DNA of 64,000 nucleotides from Sphingomonas panacisoli (GCF_007859635.1 NZ_CP042306.1:2170001-2234000), one strand, 5' to 3'. Counted from the first letter of the stretch, positions 52,426 through 62,053 are shown. Numbers and translations are program-made. Notes: generated by a model not told the origin, from the letters alone.

Positions 52426-53840
52426 GTCGCGGCCGCCTCTCGCGCGACGGTCACGTCGTCGAACGGCAGGACGAGGTCGCCGACGATCTGCCCCTGCTCA
52501 TGTCCCTTGCCCGCGACCAGCACGATGTCCGCGGGACCCGCGACCGCCACCGCCTCGCCGATCGCGCGGCGACGGTCGCCGATCTCGGTCGCGTCGGGCG
52601 CGCCCTTCAGCACCTCGGCGCGGATCTCGGCGGGGTCTTCGCTGCGCGGATTGTCGTCGGTCACGATCACCATGTCGCCGTAGCGTGCGGCAATCTCTCC
52701 CATCAACTCGCGCTTGCCGTGATCGCGGTCGCCCCCTGCACCAAATACGACGATCAGACGCCCGGCGGTGTGCGGCTTCAGCGCAGCGATGGCCGCTTCG
52801 AGCGCGTCGGGCGTGTGCGCATAATCGACATAGACCGGCGCGCCGGCGCGATTGATGACCGCGCGCTCCAACCGCCCGCGCACCGGCTGCAGCCGCGACA
52901 GGTTCTGGATCGTCTGCGCGACGTCGCCGCCGGTCGCTATCACCAGTCCCGCCGCGGTCAGCGCGTTCGCGGCCTGATAGGCACCTATGAGCGGCAGGTT
53001 GACCTTGTGCGCCTGCCCGTCATGCTCGATCGTCAGCCCCTGCCCCAGCAAGGTCGGGTCGCGCCCGACCAGCTTGAGCGTGCCGCCGCGCTCACCGACC
53101 GTGATGATCCGCTGCCGCCGCGCATGGGCGAGATCGACGACGCGCGCCGCCTGCGGGTCGTCGGCCCACACCACCGCTGTCCCGTCCGCATCGAGCACTT
53201 CGGCAAACAGGCGCAGCTTCGCGGTCAGGTAATTGGCCATGTCGCCATGATAGTCGAGATGGTCGCGGCTGAGGTTGGTGAAGGCGGCCGCCGACACCTT
53301 CAGCCCCTCGGTGCGATACTGGCTCAGCCCATGGCTCGACGCCTCGAACGCGACATGGGTTATACCCTCACGCGCCAACCCGGCCACATTCGACAGGAAC
53401 GTGACGACGTCGGGCGTGGTCAGCCCGGTCAGCACGCTGTCGTCGGCCGTGGTCACGCCCAGCGTCCCGATCGACGCGGCGTTGAGCCCGGTCATCCGCC
53501 AGAGCTGCCGCGTCATCTCGACCGTGGAGGTCTTGCCGTTGGTGCCGGTCACCGCGACCGCATAGTCGGGGAACGGCGCGAAAAACTTGGCGGCGAGGTG
53601 CGCGAATTCCTGGCGCGGATTGTCTGCGGCGATGTGCAGCGCGCCCTCGACGGTCACCCCCGGCCGCGCGACCACCGCGATCGCGCCCGACGCCACCGCC
53701 GCCGCGATATAATCCTCGCCATTGACCTTGGCGCCTTCGAACGCGCCGAAGATCGTGCCGGGCGCGACTTTCCGATGGTCGATCGCGAAGCCGGTGACGC
53801 TGGCGTCGCCGCCGCCCGACACCAGCCCGCCGAGTTTCAT
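52422..53840 (-). CDS. murE: UDP-N-acetylmuramoyl-L-alanyl-D-glutamate--2,6-diaminopimelate ligase
   Basis: MurE (472 residues) adds meso-diaminopimelate, the third residue of the stem peptide. Motifs include ITGFAIDHRKV-like N-terminal substrate domain, AVTGTNGKTSTVEMTRQLW P-loop, FEASSHGLSQYRTEGLKV, NLSRDHLDYHGDMANYLTAK and the mDAP-specifying DNPRSEDPAEIRAE, typical of Gram-negative MurE. It overlaps ftsI and murF by 4 nt each. Confidence 0.95.
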   Translation of the reverse strand: MKLGGLVSGGGDASVTGFAIDHRKVAPGTIFGAFEGAKVNGEDYIAAAVASGAIAVVARPGVTVEGALHIAADNPRQEFAHLAAKFFAPFPDYAVAVTGTNGKTSTVEMTRQLWRMTGLNAASIGTLGVTTADDSVLTGLTTPDVVTFLSNVAGLAREGITHVAFEASSHGLSQYRTEGLKVSAAAFTNLSRDHLDYHGDMANYLTAKLRLFAEVLDADGTAVVWADDPQAARVVDLAHARRQRIITVGERGGTLKLVGRDPTLLGQGLTIEHDGQAHKVNLPLIGAYQAANALTAAGLVIATGGDVAQTIQNLSRLQPVRGRLERAVINRAGAPVYVDYAHTPDALEAAIAALKPHTAGRLIVVFGAGGDRDHGKRELMGEIAARYGDMVIVTDDNPRSEDPAEIRAEVLKGAPDATEIGDRRRAIGEAVAVAGPADIVLVAGKGHEQGQIVGDLVLPFDDVTVAREAAAT

Positions 53841-55570
53841 TCGGGATCCACCGTCGATTTGGCTTTCTCTTCGCCGGGGCGGCGCCAGACCATCGCCTGC
53901 AATCCGCTGACGTCGATGTCGCGCGTCGCGTCGGGCGTCACGCCCAGCATCGGTCCGGCGCGCAGGATGAAGCGGCTGACGACGGGGGCCGCCGTGTAGG
54001 CGGCGGTGTTCACGGCACCGTTCGGCGAGTCGAGCATCACGATCACCACATAGCGCGGTGCGTCCATCGGAAAAGCCGCCGCGAACGTCGAAACGTTGGC
54101 GCGCTTCGAATAGCCGCCACCGGTCGCGACTTCGGCGGTACCGGTCTTGCCCCCAACGCGGAAGCCGGCGGCATCGGCATTGCGGCCGGTGCCTTCGAGC
54201 ACGACGAGGCGGAGCAATTGACGCATGCGGTCGCTGGTCGCCTGGCTGATCACGCGGCGGCCGGGGATCGCCTGGCCGTCGGCGACCTTCATGAGGGTCG
54301 CCGGATGCCAGACCCCACCGTTCACGAGCGCGGCATAAGCGGCGGCGAGGTGCAGCGGCGTCACCGCGATGCCATGGCCGTACGCGGTGGTCATCGTGGT
54401 GATGCGGCTGAACTTCGCCGGGAACAGCGTGCGGCCGCGCGCGGGCAGCTCGAACGGCATCGGCTGGTCGAAGCCCATCAGGCGGAACATGTGCGACAGC
54501 CGATCGCCGCCCACTTCGTCGGCGATCCGCGCGGTCGCGATGTTCGACGAATGGATCAAAGTCTCCGGGATATCGAGCCAGCGGTTCTGGCCGTCATGAT
54601 CGTGTATCTTGAACCCGTCGATCGACAGCGGCTGGGTCGCGTCGAAGCGCCGCGCCATCGAGGTCACGGTCCCGCTATCGATCGCAGCAGCCATTGTGAT
54701 CGGCTTGAACGTCGATCCGAGCTCGTACGCCGCGGTCGTTACGCGATTGAAGAACGGCCCAGGAATCTCGCGGCCCTCGGGTGTACGCGTTGGCGCGGGC
54801 GCGGCACCGGGGTTGTTGGGGTTGAAGGTCGGGAACGACGCCAGCGCCATGATCTCGCCGGTCTTGACGTCGAGCACCACGCCCGCCCCGCCCTTTGCCT
54901 TCAGCGCGACGACTTGCTGGCCGAGTTCGTTTTCCAGCGCCGACTGCGCACGCAGGTCGATCGAAAGCGCGACCGGTTGGCCGTTCTTGGTCGGGTCGGT
55001 CAGGCGGGTGTCGAGCGCGCGCTCCATGCCCGACGCACCCTTGCCGCTCATGTCGAGGAAGCCGAGCACGGGCGCGGCGAGTTCGGACTGCGGATAGAGC
55101 CGCTGCGGCTCGCGCTCGAACACGATGGCGGGCTCGCCGATCGCGTTGACTTCGGTGACGAGCGACGCCGAGGCGTCGCGCTCGATATAGGCGAAATTGT
55201 TGCCCGCGAGCTGCGCGTAGATCTTGTTCTCGTCGAGGCCCAGGATGCCGGCGAGCCGTTGCGCGATGTCGCGCTTGTCGCCGAGGATTTGCTCGGGATG
55301 CACCCCGATCGCCCAGGCGTCGATCGTCCGCGCGAGCGGCGCGCCGTTGCGATCGACGATATCGCCGCGCGAGACGCGCCCGCCGATCGTCTTGGCCGAT
55401 GCGGGACCCGCAAACACCGCGAAAAAGGTAAGCTTCGTCAGCACGATGCCGACGGCGAACCCGTAGAGAAGCATCATGATCATCAACCGCTTCTGGGCGG
55501 TTGCGCGGGACATGCCGCGATCGTCGGTTAGTCTGCGCGGCGAGAGCGGCCGCGCGATCGTGGTCGTCAT
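53837..55570 (-). CDS. ftsI: Peptidoglycan D,D-transpeptidase FtsI (PBP3)
   Basis: FtsI (577 residues) cross-links septal peptidoglycan with FtsW. It has a short cytoplasmic tail, one membrane helix (LMIMMLLYGFAVGIVLTKLT), a PBP dimerisation domain (GRVSRGDIVDRNGAPLART) and a transpeptidase domain with the serine in GSTFKPITM, SSN in IHSSNIATARI and KTG in VGGKTGTAEV. It overlaps the FtsL gene by 4 nt and murE by 4 nt. Confidence 0.94.
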   Translation of the reverse strand: MTTTIARPLSPRRLTDDRGMSRATAQKRLMIMMLLYGFAVGIVLTKLTFFAVFAGPASAKTIGGRVSRGDIVDRNGAPLARTIDAWAIGVHPEQILGDKRDIAQRLAGILGLDENKIYAQLAGNNFAYIERDASASLVTEVNAIGEPAIVFEREPQRLYPQSELAAPVLGFLDMSGKGASGMERALDTRLTDPTKNGQPVALSIDLRAQSALENELGQQVVALKAKGGAGVVLDVKTGEIMALASFPTFNPNNPGAAPAPTRTPEGREIPGPFFNRVTTAAYELGSTFKPITMAAAIDSGTVTSMARRFDATQPLSIDGFKIHDHDGQNRWLDIPETLIHSSNIATARIADEVGGDRLSHMFRLMGFDQPMPFELPARGRTLFPAKFSRITTMTTAYGHGIAVTPLHLAAAYAALVNGGVWHPATLMKVADGQAIPGRRVISQATSDRMRQLLRLVVLEGTGRNADAAGFRVGGKTGTAEVATGGGYSKRANVSTFAAAFPMDAPRYVVIVMLDSPNGAVNTAAYTAAPVVSRFILRAGPMLGVTPDATRDIDVSGLQAMVWRRPGEEKAKSTVDPE

Positions 55571-56118
55571 TGGCGGCTGCCGTCGGCGCCGACGCGGCGC
55601 ATCAGGTCGCCGAGCGATGAACCGCCCATGATGCGGCGGTCGAGCATCGCCATTTGCGCGCGTGGCTTGGCGGCGGGCTTTACGACCGCGACGGTGGTCG
55701 CGACAGCGGGCTTAGCCTTGGGCGCGGCGGCGGGCGCCACGGTCACGGTGACCGAGGCCGGGGTGGTTTCGATGGTGGCGGCGGGCGCACTCGGAATCAC
55801 CGCCGCGTTCTGGACTTGCGGCTGGCCGCTGTCGAGCATCGCGAGCTGCGCATCGTCACGAACGTATTGCGCGGCGGTCGGCGCCGACAGCTTGAGCGTG
55901 TCGCCGTTCCAGCGCTGCAGCTGCGCCAGGTTCGCACGCGTGTCGAATTCGGTTTCGAGCGCGCGGATGTCGCGCTGCGTCGTGGCGATCGCGCGCTCGA
56001 CATCGGCCAGCTTGTTGCGCTCGGCGGCGACGCGCGACGACATCAGGTAGCAGCCCAGGATCACGCCCACGCAGAGCACGAACCAGCCGAACCAACGAAA
56101 CCGATTCACCACGACCAT
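55567..56118 (-). CDS. ftsL: FtsL-like cell division protein
   Basis: This 183-residue bitopic protein opens with a short N-terminus and one membrane helix (WFGWFVLCVGVILGCYLMSS), followed by a leucine-zipper-like coiled coil (ERNKLADVERAIATTQRDIR) and NLAQLQRWNGDTLKLSAPTA, an FtsL-type juxtamembrane end. A long Ala/Pro/Val-rich C-terminus is not part of classic FtsL. Position between rsmH and ftsI supports the call. The start could be the GTG one codon upstream; both overlap the rsmH stop. Confidence 0.8.
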   Translation of the reverse strand: MVVVNRFRWFGWFVLCVGVILGCYLMSSRVAAERNKLADVERAIATTQRDIRALETEFDTRANLAQLQRWNGDTLKLSAPTAAQYVRDDAQLAMLDSGQPQVQNAAVIPSAPAATIETTPASVTVTVAPAAAPKAKPAVATTVAVVKPAAKPRAQMAMLDRRIMGGSSLGDLMRRVGADGSRQ

Positions 56119-57059
56119 CACGCTTCTCCCGCCCAGGGTGCCGCCGCCGTCCGATGCGCCACCCGCAATGTTGCCGACCGCGCGCGGGGATTCGCCGCGA
56201 TCTCCCCCTCGCCGGCGCGCACCGCGCGGCCGACCTTTTCGAAACTTGCCGCTGCCTGAGCGGCGGCCGGCGGCAGATGCCGCGACCCCGCCGGCGTGGA
56301 TCCGCTGCGTTCGCGGAAGAAGCGCTTGACCAGCCGGTCCTCGAGGCTGTGGAACGTCACCACCGCCAGCCGCCCGCCGGGCTTCAGCACGCGCTCCGCA
56401 GCGGCGAGGCCGTCAGACAGCTCGCCCAACTCGCGGTTGATATGGATGCGGATCGCCTGGAAGGTCCGCGTCGCCGGGTCCTTCTTGTCATGCGGTTTGT
56501 GGCCCAACGCCTTGCGCACGACGGTCGCGAGTTCCCCGGTCGTCGTCAGCGGCCGCGCCGCGACGATCGCGCGGGCGACCCGGCGGCTCTTGGGCTCGTC
56601 GCCGTACTGATAGATGACGTCGGCGATCTGCTCTTCGGCCGCGGTGTTGAGGAAATCCGCCGCGCTCTCGCCCGACTGGCTCATCCGCATGTCGAGCGGA
56701 CCATCGGCCTGGAACGAGAAGCCACGCTCGGCCTGATCGAGCTGCATCGACGACACGCCGATGTCCATCACCACGCCATCGACCGGCGTCGCATCGCGCG
56801 CATCGAGCTCACTCTCCATCGCGGAGAACGGCGCCTCGATGAGCGTGAAGCGATCGCTGGTGGCCAAGAGGGGTAGGCCACCAGCGATCGCAGCCGGATC
56901 GCGATCGAACGCGAACACGGAAACGCCGGCGGCAAGCAATGCTCGCGTGTAGCCGCCGGCGCCGAACGTGGCATCGACATGGCGCTCACCCGGGGTGGGG
57001 AGGAGCGCGTCGATCACCGCATCGAGGAGAACGGGAATATGAGGGGTGGCCGTGCTCAC
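56118..57059 (-). CDS. rsmH: 16S rRNA (cytosine(1402)-N(4))-methyltransferase RsmH
   Basis: RsmH (313 residues) methylates C1402 in 16S rRNA using SAM. It has the opening [20 protein letters not shown], the SAM motif [37 protein letters not shown] and the C-terminal [16 protein letters not shown]. The GTG start at 57059 overlaps the mraZ stop. It is the usual second gene of the dcw cluster. Confidence 0.95.
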   Translation of the reverse strand: MSTATPHIPVLLDAVIDALLPTPGERHVDATFGAGGYTRALLAAGVSVFAFDRDPAAIAGGLPLLATSDRFTLIEAPFSAMESELDARDATPVDGVVMDIGVSSMQLDQAERGFSFQADGPLDMRMSQSGESAADFLNTAAEEQIADVIYQYGDEPKSRRVARAIVAARPLTTTGELATVVRKALGHKPHDKKDPATRTFQAIRIHINRELGELSDGLAAAERVLKPGGRLAVVTFHSLEDRLVKRFFRERSGSTPAGSRHLPPAAAQAAASFEKVGRAVRAGEGEIAANPRARSATLRVAHRTAAAPWAGEA

Positions 57060-57556
57060 AACAGGCCCTTTTCTTCGAGCGCGCCGCGGCACGCATCTTT
57101 CATCACTTCCGGCGCGTGGGGGTCGGCCAGCAGCGTTTCGGGGTCCCAGATTTCGAACGAATGGATCGAACCGTAGAAGAAGGCGTGCTTGGTGATGTTC
57201 GCCTTGCGCTTGTGCCAACCGACCAGGACGCAGCGGCCGGTCGAATCGAACCCGACCATCTCGCCGCCGCCCGACAAGCGCCGCAGCTGGCTGTCGTCGG
57301 GGTCGCCATTCTCGTCGAGGCGTTCGAGCGAGGTGCGGGTCGCACGCGCGATCTCTTCGTCGAAGCGCGCCTGGTCGTAGCCGACCAGGCACTGGTATTT
57401 GGGATGGACGGCGATGCGGACGGTCGGGCCGGCCTTCAGCGTCTCGGGATCGCTGTTGGCGATGATCGCGTCGCGGAACTTGGCAGGAATCGACACGCGC
57501 GATTTATCATCGACCGATTGCAGTGCCGTACCGGTGTATATCCCACGACCAGCCAC
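57056..57556 (-). CDS. mraZ: Transcriptional regulator MraZ
   Basis: MraZ (166 residues, GTG start) carries two SpoVT/AbrB-like repeats; the first has [20 protein letters not shown], and the second ends with [20 protein letters not shown]. It binds repeated TGGGN boxes upstream and represses or activates the dcw cluster depending on species. Four such boxes in 10-nt phase lie 132-166 nt upstream of this start, so autoregulation is likely. Confidence 0.94.
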   Translation of the reverse strand: MAGRGIYTGTALQSVDDKSRVSIPAKFRDAIIANSDPETLKAGPTVRIAVHPKYQCLVGYDQARFDEEIARATRTSLERLDENGDPDDSQLRRLSGGGEMVGFDSTGRCVLVGWHKRKANITKHAFFYGSIHSFEIWDPETLLADPHAPEVMKDACRGALEEKGLL

Positions 57557-57687
57557 GCTTCGACCCCGACCCCAAAAACACGCACGCCTTCCCCGTCGCG
57601 GAAATGGCCCCTGCCACCTCCGACGCGATACGAATCAATGGGTAAGAACGCCCCTCTTGCTGCCCGAAGGCGTATCAAGGGACGGCA

Positions 57688-57722
57688 TGGGATACAATGG
57701 TAATCTTTGGGGTTCTATGGGC
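57688..57722 (+). promoter_or_regulatory. MraZ binding boxes, four phased repeats
   Basis: Reading the plus strand, TGGGA (57688), TGGTA (57698), TGGGG (57708) and TGGGC (57718) are each separated by exactly 5 nt. This is the TGGGN-N5 array bound by MraZ in other bacteria. The boxes read on the strand opposite mraZ and lie about 130 nt upstream of its start. The rest of the gap 57557-57902 holds no ORF or other clear signal. Confidence 0.7.
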
Positions 57723-57902
57723 TATTTCGCCCACCAGATCGCTAAGTCACTCTAACTCGGCCAAAAGATTCTTCCCCGAATTCGCAGGGTTCGACCAAAG
57801 TCGATGCGCGCGCGTGCGCGAAAACGGCGGAAACGCGTGGGGCCGGCCGCGCCGTGGGGGAAATTCCCATGACGCCTCCACATCGACTGCAATGTCGGGC
57901 GG

Positions 57903-58181
57903 TCACGGCTTGGTCGGAGTCGGCGAGGCGGCCGGGGCGACGCCGATTTCGGCGAGCGGTTCGCTGGTCGGCGCGGCACTGGGCACGGCGCCATTGGAAG
58001 CGGTCAGATTAGCCGCCACGTCCGCCTTGGGCGCACCAACGGCGGTCCCGGGTTTCTCGCGACTGACGATCCCGAAGATCGTCGCCGCCAACCCGATCAT
58101 CAGCAACACCGAAGCAAGGCCGATCACGCCCACCTTCACGCGCTGCATCGTCTGTATTGAATCGCGAACCATTATTTTCAT
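57903..58181 (-). CDS. Small membrane protein with Ala/Pro-rich tail
   Basis: This 92-residue protein has one transmembrane helix (VGVIGLASVLLMIGLAATIF) after a short basic N-terminus (VRDSIQTMQRVK), then a low-complexity periplasmic tail rich in Ala, Pro and Thr (EIGVAPAASPTPTKP). No family is recognised. ATG at 58181 was taken; ATG at 58172 or TTG at 58190 are alternatives. It is transcribed on the minus strand between cysK and mraZ, 57 nt after cysK. Confidence 0.6.
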   Translation of the reverse strand: MKIMVRDSIQTMQRVKVGVIGLASVLLMIGLAATIFGIVSREKPGTAVGAPKADVAANLTASNGAVPSAAPTSEPLAEIGVAPAASPTPTKP

Positions 58182-58246
58182 GTGTGGCAATTTTGTAACG
58201 GATTAATCCAGGTTTGTCGACCTTGCAGATAGCACGGCCCGTCGCA

Positions 58247-59221
58247 TCAGGCGGGAACCAATCCTTTGGACGCCAACCAGGCGTTGTTGTAGAGCGTCGA
58301 AAGGTAGCGGAATCCGGTGTCGCACAGGATCGTCGCGACCCGGCTGCCCGGTCCCAATTGCTTTGCCAGCCGCACCGCGCCCGCGACGTTGATTCCCGAC
58401 GACAGGCCCATGCACAGGCCTTCCTCGTCAAGCAGTCGCCGCACCCATTCATACCCCTCGGCATCCGAAATGCGGAACTGCGTATCGATCGGCGCGCCTT
58501 CCAGATTGGCGGTGATCCGCCCCTGCCCGATCCCTTCGGCGACCGACGAGCCCTCGCTATGCAACTCGCCGCACGCATAATAATCGTACAGCGCCGCGCC
58601 ATGTGGGTCGCTCAGCGCGATCACGACCTTCTCGTCCTTGGCCTTCAGCCCCAGCCCGACCCCGCCCAGCGTCCCGCCGGTCCCGACCGAACAAGTGAAG
58701 CCGTCGATCCGCCCGTCCATCTGGTCCCAAATCTCTTCCGCCGTGCCGACGATATGCGCCTTACGGTTCGCGACATTGTCGAATTGGTTCGCCCAGACCG
58801 CGTTGGGGGTTTCTTCGGCAATCCGCCGGCTAGTGTGCACGAAATGCGCGCAATTGGCGTAGGGCGCGGCGGGCACCAGCACGAGTTCGGCGCCGAGCGC
58901 GCGCAGCGTGTCCATCTTCTCGCGGCTCTGCGTCTCGGGCATGACGATGATCGTCTTGTAGCCCTTGGCGTTGGCGACCAGCGCCAGACCGATGCCGGTA
59001 TTCCCCGCCGTTCCTTCGACGATCGTCCCGCCCGGCTTGAGCAGCCCGCGCTCCTCGGCATCCTGCACGATGAACAGCGCCGCGCGATCCTTCACGCTGG
59101 CGCCGGGATTGGCGAACTCGCACTTACCGTAGATGTCGGCGCCCGCGGCCTCGCTCGGCCCCTTGAGCCGGACGAGCGGCGTATTGCCGATGAGCGAGAG
59201 CGTGTCGGGAACGATGGTCAT
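58247..59221 (-). CDS. cysK: Cysteine synthase A-type PLP enzyme
   Basis: This 324-residue type II PLP enzyme converts O-acetylserine and sulfide to cysteine. Conserved elements are SLIGNTPLVRLKGPSEAAGA, the PLP lysine in FANPGASVKDRAALF, the substrate Asn loop VEGTAGNTGIGLALVANAKG, and the phosphate-binding GTGGTLGGVGLGLKA. It is somewhat closer to the cystathionine beta-synthase-like branch of CysK that sphingomonads carry. The start at 59221 excludes an upstream repeat region that reads through in frame. Confidence 0.88.
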   Translation of the reverse strand: MTIVPDTLSLIGNTPLVRLKGPSEAAGADIYGKCEFANPGASVKDRAALFIVQDAEERGLLKPGGTIVEGTAGNTGIGLALVANAKGYKTIIVMPETQSREKMDTLRALGAELVLVPAAPYANCAHFVHTSRRIAEETPNAVWANQFDNVANRKAHIVGTAEEIWDQMDGRIDGFTCSVGTGGTLGGVGLGLKAKDEKVVIALSDPHGAALYDYYACGELHSEGSSVAEGIGQGRITANLEGAPIDTQFRISDAEGYEWVRRLLDEEGLCMGLSSGINVAGAVRLAKQLGPGSRVATILCDTGFRYLSTLYNNAWLASKGLVPA

Positions 59222-59269
59222 GCACGAATAGATAGGCCGGCGCGCGGCGGGGGCAACAAAGTTTCCTGT

Positions 59270-59347
59270 GCTCCTGCGAAAGCAGGAGCCTAGGGCCAAG
59301 CAGCGCCGCGTTCGCAGATCATCCGGGGCTCCTGCCTTCTCAGGAGC
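59270..59347. repeat. Two REP-like hairpins between cysK and the next gene
   Basis: GCTCCTGC-GAAA-GCAGGAGC-type hairpins occur at 59270-59289 and, with a variant loop, at 59328-59347. They resemble the palindromic repeats elsewhere in the window but are shorter. The gap 59222-59358 is otherwise empty. Confidence 0.65.
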
Positions 59348-59358
59348 GCGAGAATTAC

Positions 59359-59715
59359 TCAGTGAAAGACCGGCATCGCCTTCAGCCAATCGACACCCAT
59401 CGCACGCAACTCGCGGCGGATCGGCATCACCGCCAAGTTGTCGCCGGGCGTCGTGCGGATCGCGGCGAGCAAGCGGTGCAGCGTCACCGCGATGGCCTCG
59501 GCGCGGTCGATGATCGCGCGCTCGGCTTGCTCCGTACGCATCGTATCGAGCGCCCAGTGGAGCTGCGCGACGCTGCCCGGCGGCATGGCGCCTTGCGCGA
59601 AATACGCCTCATCGACCGTGTCGAACACGGCTCGGCGCCATTCGCGCGGCTGCTCAACGATAGAATCGACATGCTGCACGATCAGGCCCCTTCCGGCCCT
59701 ATTTCGCGCAAACAT
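59359..59715 (-). CDS. Conserved hypothetical protein
   Basis: This 118-residue, mainly helical protein has no signal peptide or membrane segment. It contains EWRRAVFDTVDEAYFAQGAM, a helix-rich middle (MRTEQAERAIIDRAEAIAVT) and LAVMPIRRELRAMGVDWLKA at the end. No family is recognised. The opposite strand is also open, but its composition (Arg/His-rich) is that of an antisense frame. A small role could be inferred only from neighbours, which are unrelated. Confidence 0.55.
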   Translation of the reverse strand: MFARNRAGRGLIVQHVDSIVEQPREWRRAVFDTVDEAYFAQGAMPPGSVAQLHWALDTMRTEQAERAIIDRAEAIAVTLHRLLAAIRTTPGDNLAVMPIRRELRAMGVDWLKAMPVFH

Positions 59716-59744
59716 GCCTAACGGGAGGTTAATCTAGATCAGTG

Positions 59745-61793
59745 TCATTTCGGCCGGCCGCTGAAGCCGGCCACCTCCCGCAAGTCATCGGCATTCATCA
59801 GCGCGCCATCGGACATCACCCACAACGTCCGCCGCATCGCGCCGATATCCTTCGATGCGTCGCCATCGACCAGCACTAGATCGGCTTCCTTGCCGACGGT
59901 GATCGATCCGGTCGCCTTGTCAGCGCCGACCAGCCGGGCCGGGACGATCGTCGCCGATTGCAGCGCCTCCGCCGTCGTTAAGCCGATCTGTACGTACAGT
60001 TCGAGCTCGCGGATGATCTCCAACCCGCCGCCGTCGGTCCCTGCGACGATCGGCACGCCAGCGTCATGGAGCCGCTTGGCCAGTTCCATCATCTTGGCGA
60101 AGCTCGCCCGCCAATCGGCGCGCGTCACCGGCGCCGGCGGCTGGAATCCGCCGAAGCGGAAATAGCGCTCGGTCACCGACGGCATCGTGCCGACGAACGC
60201 TGTGTAAGCGGGCTGCAGTTCGCCGTTTTCGGGAACGTACAAATTCTCGAACGCACTCAGGGTCGGATCGACGGTGATCTTTTTGGCCGCCATTTCCTTG
60301 ATTAGCGACGCCATCGGCTCCTTGGTCAGATCGACGTCCTTGGCGTATTTGCCCGGGCCATTGAACCGCTCGATCCCGTTGTCGATGTTGACCACGCTGT
60401 CGGGCATCGCCTGCATCATGACGAAGTTGATGTGCGTGATCTCGTCATAGCCGCCCGCGATCACGTCGGTCGGGCGCAACGTCGCCGGGATGTGGCCGTG
60501 GACGTGCAGCCCCAGCTTTTTTGCTTCCTTGATCGCCGGCCACAGCCATTCGGGCTTCATCGAGGTGTAGAACTTGACCCCGGTAAAGCCCTTTTCCTTG
60601 GCCATCCGCACCGCGTCGATCGCTTCCTGAGCCGACGACACCGCGACGCCGCCTTGCGCCGCAAGCGGTCCCTTCCCGTCGATCAGCACCGACGAATAGA
60701 CAGTCGGATAAAGCAATTGCCCCGCCGCGATCCGCTTGTTGCGCTCGATCGTCGGCTCGACATCGGCGCCGGGGTTGCGCGCGCTAGTCTCGCCCATCGA
60801 CAGCAGCATGATGCCCTGCAGGTCGGACTGGGTGTGCATGTGCGCATCCCAGATGCCGGGGCTCAGCGTCTTGCCGGTGCCGTCGATCACCTTGGTGCCC
60901 GCCGGGACCTTGACCTTGGCGGCCGGGCCGACCGCGACGATCTTACCCTTGTCCGCGATCACCGTCTGGTCGTCGAGGAACTTGGCCGCGATCGCATCGA
61001 ACATCTTCACGTGCGTGAATGCGACCGGCACCGGCGACACTTTGCCGAAGCGCTCGCGGATCGCTGGGTTGAGCGCCGCCATGGCGTCGATCTGCGCCTT
61101 TTGCAGCTTCAGCCGGTCGTCGGCATAGGCCTTGGGTAGCAGCGCCATTCCGCCCGCCTGTCCGAAGAAGCTGCCGTCCTGGTTCATCAGGACCAGACCC
61201 GGCTCGAGGCTGAGGCCCTTGATCATCCACGACGTGACGGTCTTGGCGGTCGGGCCGCTGCCGACCTGGATATCGACCAGTTTCTCCATCCGTTCGGTGC
61301 CGCTCGGCAGCAACGTCAGCGTCTTGTTCGGCGCCTTGTAGAGCGATTCCGCCCAGTATTTTAGGTCGGCCCAGGTACCGCCGACCGTGGCATATTGGCT
61401 CTTTCCGTCATAGGCGGCCGATCCAGCATCGATCGGCGTCTTCCAGCTCGCCTTGCCGCCGACGACGTCGAAGCTTTCCGCGGCGTCGCCGTTGGGCGTG
61501 ATCCCGCGTCCGACGATCTTCTCCGGCTGGCCGTTCGGACCGAGCTTGATCGTCTCGTCCACCTCGGTGACCATGCCGCGCAGCAGGAAGCTCTGGCGGC
61601 TGGCGATGGTCCCGTCGGGCATCGTCCAGATCCACGCCGTGCCATGCTGTCCGGCGGACGAGACGATGACGAACTCCTCCGCATTGGCCGGCGGGGTAAG
61701 CAATTGATCCTTGGGCGTCTGCGACGCGACCGGCGCGGACACGGACAGCGCGGCGCCGGCGAGCAATATCGCGGCGATCGAACGGATTATCAT
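59745..61793 (-). CDS. Exported amidohydrolase family protein
   Basis: This 682-residue protein has a signal peptide (IIRSIAAILLAGAALSVSAP). After a unique N-terminal region of about 290 residues comes a metal-dependent hydrolase domain: the HxH in GIWDAHMHTQSDLQGIM, the likely metal-bridging Lys in GFTGVKFYTS, HVHGHIPATLRPTDV, EITHINFVM and the metal Asp in VAGTDGGGLEIIRELELYV. Members include imidazolonepropionase-like enzymes and prolidase-like peptidases; the substrate cannot be told. A lipoprotein gene lies 29 nt upstream on the same strand. Confidence 0.85.
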   Translation of the reverse strand: MIIRSIAAILLAGAALSVSAPVASQTPKDQLLTPPANAEEFVIVSSAGQHGTAWIWTMPDGTIASRQSFLLRGMVTEVDETIKLGPNGQPEKIVGRGITPNGDAAESFDVVGGKASWKTPIDAGSAAYDGKSQYATVGGTWADLKYWAESLYKAPNKTLTLLPSGTERMEKLVDIQVGSGPTAKTVTSWMIKGLSLEPGLVLMNQDGSFFGQAGGMALLPKAYADDRLKLQKAQIDAMAALNPAIRERFGKVSPVPVAFTHVKMFDAIAAKFLDDQTVIADKGKIVAVGPAAKVKVPAGTKVIDGTGKTLSPGIWDAHMHTQSDLQGIMLLSMGETSARNPGADVEPTIERNKRIAAGQLLYPTVYSSVLIDGKGPLAAQGGVAVSSAQEAIDAVRMAKEKGFTGVKFYTSMKPEWLWPAIKEAKKLGLHVHGHIPATLRPTDVIAGGYDEITHINFVMMQAMPDSVVNIDNGIERFNGPGKYAKDVDLTKEPMASLIKEMAAKKITVDPTLSAFENLYVPENGELQPAYTAFVGTMPSVTERYFRFGGFQPPAPVTRADWRASFAKMMELAKRLHDAGVPIVAGTDGGGLEIIRELELYVQIGLTTAEALQSATIVPARLVGADKATGSITVGKEADLVLVDGDASKDIGAMRRTLWVMSDGALMNADDLREVAGFSGRPK

Positions 61794-61822
61794 GATGTCC
61801 CCCCTCGTGGAAAAGCGGATCG

Positions 61823-62053
61823 TTATTCGGCGGCGGCGTTGTCGGACGCCGTGTCAGCCGTCGCATCGGTATCGTTGGAGGTCATGCCGGCATCGGCGGT
61901 GGGCGTGGCCGTGGGCGACGGCGTGGCGACGACCTCGCCGACCGCAGTCGTCTTGATCGACCCGGCCGAATTCTCCCCGACCGCATCCGAACTGCCACCG
62001 CTGCATCCGGACAGCGCCATCAATCCGATGCCCGCGATCAGCCAAGTCTTCAT
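61823..62053 (-). CDS. Small lipoprotein
   Basis: This 76-residue protein has a lipobox LMALSGC after a short hydrophobic leader, so the mature protein begins at the Cys. The rest is Thr/Ala/Asp-rich and disordered (TPSPTATPTADAGMTSND). It lies immediately upstream of the amidohydrolase on the same strand and may be co-expressed. No function is recognised. Confidence 0.65.
   Translation of the reverse strand: MKTWLIAGIGLMALSGCSGGSSDAVGENSAGSIKTTAVGEVVATPSPTATPTADAGMTSNDTDATADTASDNAAAE

Noticed and set aside
57697..58206. Plus-strand 169-codon frame overlapping the MraZ boxes and the small membrane gene
   Set aside because: It has no family signature and crosses a regulatory region; the minus-strand gene at 57903 has a transmembrane helix and a better start.
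59362..59721. Plus-strand 119-codon frame opposite the hypothetical gene at 59359
   Set aside because: Its Arg/His-rich composition is typical of an antisense frame in GC-rich DNA.
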